NCBI RefSeq assembly: GCF_002157625.1
Contig: NZ_BDMM01000004.1
Location: forward strand, 286,656-350,655
Origin: Brevundimonas sp. SH203
GTDB taxonomy: Bacteria > Pseudomonadota > Alphaproteobacteria > Caulobacterales > Caulobacteraceae
Length of the DNA stretch: 64,000 nt
Direction of reading: 5' to 3'
Position 1 is the first letter of the stretch; each line of letters opens with the position of its first letter. A program made the translations under genes and the position numbers. Positions 61,921 through 64,000 of the stretch are shown in pieces. The notes beneath the pieces were generated by a model, which did not search any database, was not told the DNA's origin, and worked only from the letters and a program-made list of their open reading frames with translations.

Positions 61921-64000
61921 CTAGTCCAGGGTGCGCTTGATCTCTTCGACCGTGAAGCACTCGATGTAGTCGCCTTCCTTGATGTCCTGGAAGCCTTGGA
62001 ACTGCATGCCGCACTCCTGGCCCGATGGCACCTCGTTGACCTCGTCCTTGAAGCGTTTGAGCGTGTTGAGCACGCCCAGCTCCAGCACCACCACGTCTTC
62101 GCGGATGATGCGGACGCGGGCGCCCTTGCGCACGACGCCTTCGGTGACGCGGCAGCCGGCGATCTTGCCGATCTTGGAGATGTCGAACACCTGCAGGACG
62201 GCGGCGTTGCCCAGGAAGGTTTCCCTCTGCAGCGGCGCCAGCATGCCCGACAGCACGCCCTTCATGTCGTCCAGAAGATCGTAGATGATCGAATAGTAGC
62301 GGATCTCCACGCCTTCGCGTTCGGCCAGGTCGCGCGCCTGTTTGGACGCACGGACGTTGAAGCCCAGGATCGGCGCACCGGCCGACTTGGCCAGGTTGAC
62401 GTCGCTCTCGGTGATGCCGCCGGCGCCGGAATAGACGATGCGGGCGCGGACTTCGTCGTTGCCCATCTTCTCCAGCGAGGCCGCGATGGCTTCGCCCGAA
62501 CCCTGGACATCGGACTTGATGACGACCGGCAGTTCGCTGATCTTCTTGGAGCCAAGCTTGGCCATCATATCGACCAGCGAGACCGAGCCGCCCGACACCT
62601 GGGCCTTCTCGCGCTTCACCCGCTGACGGTATTCGGTCAGCTCGCGGGCGCGGGCTTCGGTTTCCACCACGGCGAAGACGTCGCCGGGCGACGGCGCCTC
62701 GTCCAGACCCAGGATCTCGACCGGGACGGAGGGACCGGCTTCGGTCAGCTGCTCGTTGCGCTCGTTCAGCAGGGCGCGAACCTTGCCCCACGATCCGCCG
62801 GCGACGACGATGTCGCCGCGCTTCAGCGTGCCGCGCTTGACCAGGACGGTGCCGACGGGGCCGCGGCCCTTGTCCAGCTTGGCCTCGATGACCACGCCCT
62901 CGGCCGAGCGATCGGCGTTGGCGCGCAGGTCCATGACCTCGGCCTGGACCAGGATGGCTTCCAACAGGCCGTCCAGGTTCATCCGCTCCTTGGCCGACAC
63001 CTCGATGATCTGGGTGTCGCCGCCCAGGCTTTCGGCGATGACCTCGTACTGCAGCAGTTCGTTGACGACCTTCTGCGAGGTGGCGCCGGGCTTATCCATC
63101 TTGTTGACGGCCACGATCAACGGGGCCTCGGCGGCCTTGGCGTGCTGGATGGCCTCGATGGTCTGCGGCATGACGCCGTCGTCGGCGGCTACGACCAGAA
63201 CCACGATGTCGGTCACGGTGGCGCCGCGCGCCCGCATGGCCGAGAAGGCGGCGTGGCCCGGCGTGTCCAGGAACGTGACCTTCTGGCCGTCTTCCAGACG
63301 CACCTGATAGGCGCCGATGTGCTGGGTGATGCCGCCGGCTTCGCCGCCCGCGACGTCGGTGGTGCGCAGGGCGTCCAGCAGCGAGGTCTTGCCGTGGTCG
63401 ACGTGGCCCATGATGGCCACGACCGGGGCGCGCGTCTCGGTGGCGCCCTCGTCGTCGGCCTCGGCCAGGAAGCCCGTCTCGACATCGGATTCGGACACGC
63501 GCTTGACCGCCATGCCGAACTCCTCGGCCACCAGTTCGGCGGTGTCGGAATCGATCACGTCGTTGATCTTCATCATCATGCCCTGACGCATCAGGAATTT
63601 GATGATGTCGACGCCGCGCACGGCCATCCGGTTGGACAGTTCCTGCACGGTGATGACGTCGGGGATGACCACTTCGCGCGGACGGTTCGGCGCGTCGGTC
63701 GATCCGCCCTTGCGCTTTTCCTTCTCGCGTTCGCGGGCGCGGCGAACCGAGGCCAGCGAGCGCATCCGTTCGGCGGCGTCGCCGTCGCCGACCACCGACT
63801 GGATGGTCATGCGGCCTTCGCGGCGCTTGGGCTCGCCGCGCGTGCGGCTGACGGCCTTGCCGGCGTCGGAGAAACGCTTGTCGCGATCGTCGTCACGGCC
63901 GACCGGACGGCCGAAGCCGGCGCCGGGCGCGCGGCTGGGACGGGCCACTTCCGGCGTGGCGGGCGGGGCGTTGGGCGCGGCGCGGCCGCCGGGGCCGGTG
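61921..64000 (-). CDS. infB: Translation initiation factor IF-2, N-terminally cut by the window
   Basis: The C-terminal 692 residues of IF-2, which brings initiator tRNA to the 30S subunit; the frame stays open to the window edge. The G-domain has G1 [11 protein letters not shown]3 DTPGH and G4 NKMDKPG. Domain II and III/IV follow, ending [17 protein letters not shown]. Before the G-domain are an IF2_N-like segment ([26 protein letters not shown]) and the basic linker [12 protein letters not shown]. The remaining N-terminus, Pro/Ala/Gly-rich here, lies beyond 64000. A terminator follows the gene. Confidence 0.97.
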   Translation of the reverse strand, partial: TGPGGRAAPNAPPATPEVARPSRAPGAGFGRPVGRDDDRDKRFSDAGKAVSRTRGEPKRREGRMTIQSVVGDGDAAERMRSLASVRRAREREKEKRKGGSTDAPNRPREVVIPDVITVQELSNRMAVRGVDIIKFLMRQGMMMKINDVIDSDTAELVAEEFGMAVKRVSESDVETGFLAEADDEGATETRAPVVAIMGHVDHGKTSLLDALRTTDVAGGEAGGITQHIGAYQVRLEDGQKVTFLDTPGHAAFSAMRARGATVTDIVVLVVAADDGVMPQTIEAIQHAKAAEAPLIVAVNKMDKPGATSQKVVNELLQYEVIAESLGGDTQIIEVSAKERMNLDGLLEAILVQAEVMDLRANADRSAEGVVIEAKLDKGRGPVGTVLVKRGTLKRGDIVVAGGSWGKVRALLNERNEQLTEAGPSVPVEILGLDEAPSPGDVFAVVETEARARELTEYRQRVKREKAQVSGGSVSLVDMMAKLGSKKISELPVVIKSDVQGSGEAIAASLEKMGNDEVRARIVYSGAGGITESDVNLAKSAGAPILGFNVRASKQARDLAEREGVEIRYYSIIYDLLDDMKGVLSGMLAPLQRETFLGNAAVLQVFDISKIGKIAGCRVTEGVVRKGARVRIIREDVVVLELGVLNTLKRFKDEVNEVPSGQECGMQFQGFQDIKEGDYIECFTVEEIKRTLD

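Noticed and set aside
1..64000. CRISPR array or insertion sequence
   Set aside because: No regularly spaced repeats and no transposase gene were seen; the only dispersed repeats are the two BIME-like units.

Overview
The window is high-GC alphaproteobacterial chromosome, most like a Brevundimonas/Caulobacter-type member of the Caulobacteraceae. The grounds are the gene content: a CC0125/CC1285-type lipoprotein, DUF6065 and DUF4173 proteins, Tad pilus genes, split nrdA and nrdB loci, and 127-128 bp palindromic repeats of a kind common in these genomes. Species is not determinable from sequence reading alone.

Layout. 1-4.6 kb (minus strand): the end of a Tad pilus pseudopilin pair, then a three-gene operon of a DUF4173 membrane protein, an OmpR-type regulator and a CreC-like sensor kinase. 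4.65-17.96 kb: an accessory island. It holds a 1585-residue DUF4011/SF1-helicase/Vsr-like nuclease (the architecture of the Hhe phage-defence protein) and a restriction-modification operon of XRE regulator, cytosine-C5 methyltransferase, McrB-like GTPase and McrC-like nuclease, similar in plan to LlaJI. It also holds a coupled HEPN-like/sigma-region-4-like gene pair, a small unknown gene, and a large serine recombinase whose last codons run antisense into a tRNA-Arg(ACG) gene. The tRNA and recombinase suggest an integrated element; the left attachment site was not found.

18-32 kb: housekeeping and metabolic genes: lipid-anchored gamma-glutamyltransferase, class Ia ribonucleotide reductase alpha subunit with NrdR-like boxes, PAP2 phosphatase, CoA-transferase, a stand-alone ABC ATPase, a PQQ-type sugar dehydrogenase, argininosuccinate synthase and an M16 protease. 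32-35 kb (minus): the rpmH-rnpA-yidC-engB chain, with stop/start overlaps at rnpA/yidC and yidC/engB. 35-45.6 kb: a TVP38 membrane protein coupled to a sensor kinase, nrdB, a nucleotidyltransferase/metallophosphoesterase pair, several small exported proteins, a LysE exporter, DUF6065 and an editing-domain protein. 45.8-54 kb (plus): CnoX-like thioredoxin/TPR protein, LON-domain protein, Trm112-like protein, glutathione synthetase, ComM-type AAA protein, a hybrid kinase and an AmpG-like permease. 54-64 kb: YidB, entericidin, trmD-rplS, a ferritin-like protein, tryptophan 2,3-dioxygenase, a CHAP hydrolase, an acyltransferase, a Tat-exported carotenoid oxygenase with a DUF2141 partner, and the 3' part of infB.

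The points of most interest are the defence island (including a ten-G tract upstream of the methyltransferase and repeat operators at the XRE gene), and a pair of BIME-like repeats whose arm hairpins differ by a compensatory base-pair swap. Others are a hairpin that buries the Shine-Dalgarno of the DUF4173 operon, and the shared NrdR-like boxes at the two unlinked ribonucleotide reductase loci. No CRISPR array, rRNA or insertion sequence was seen.
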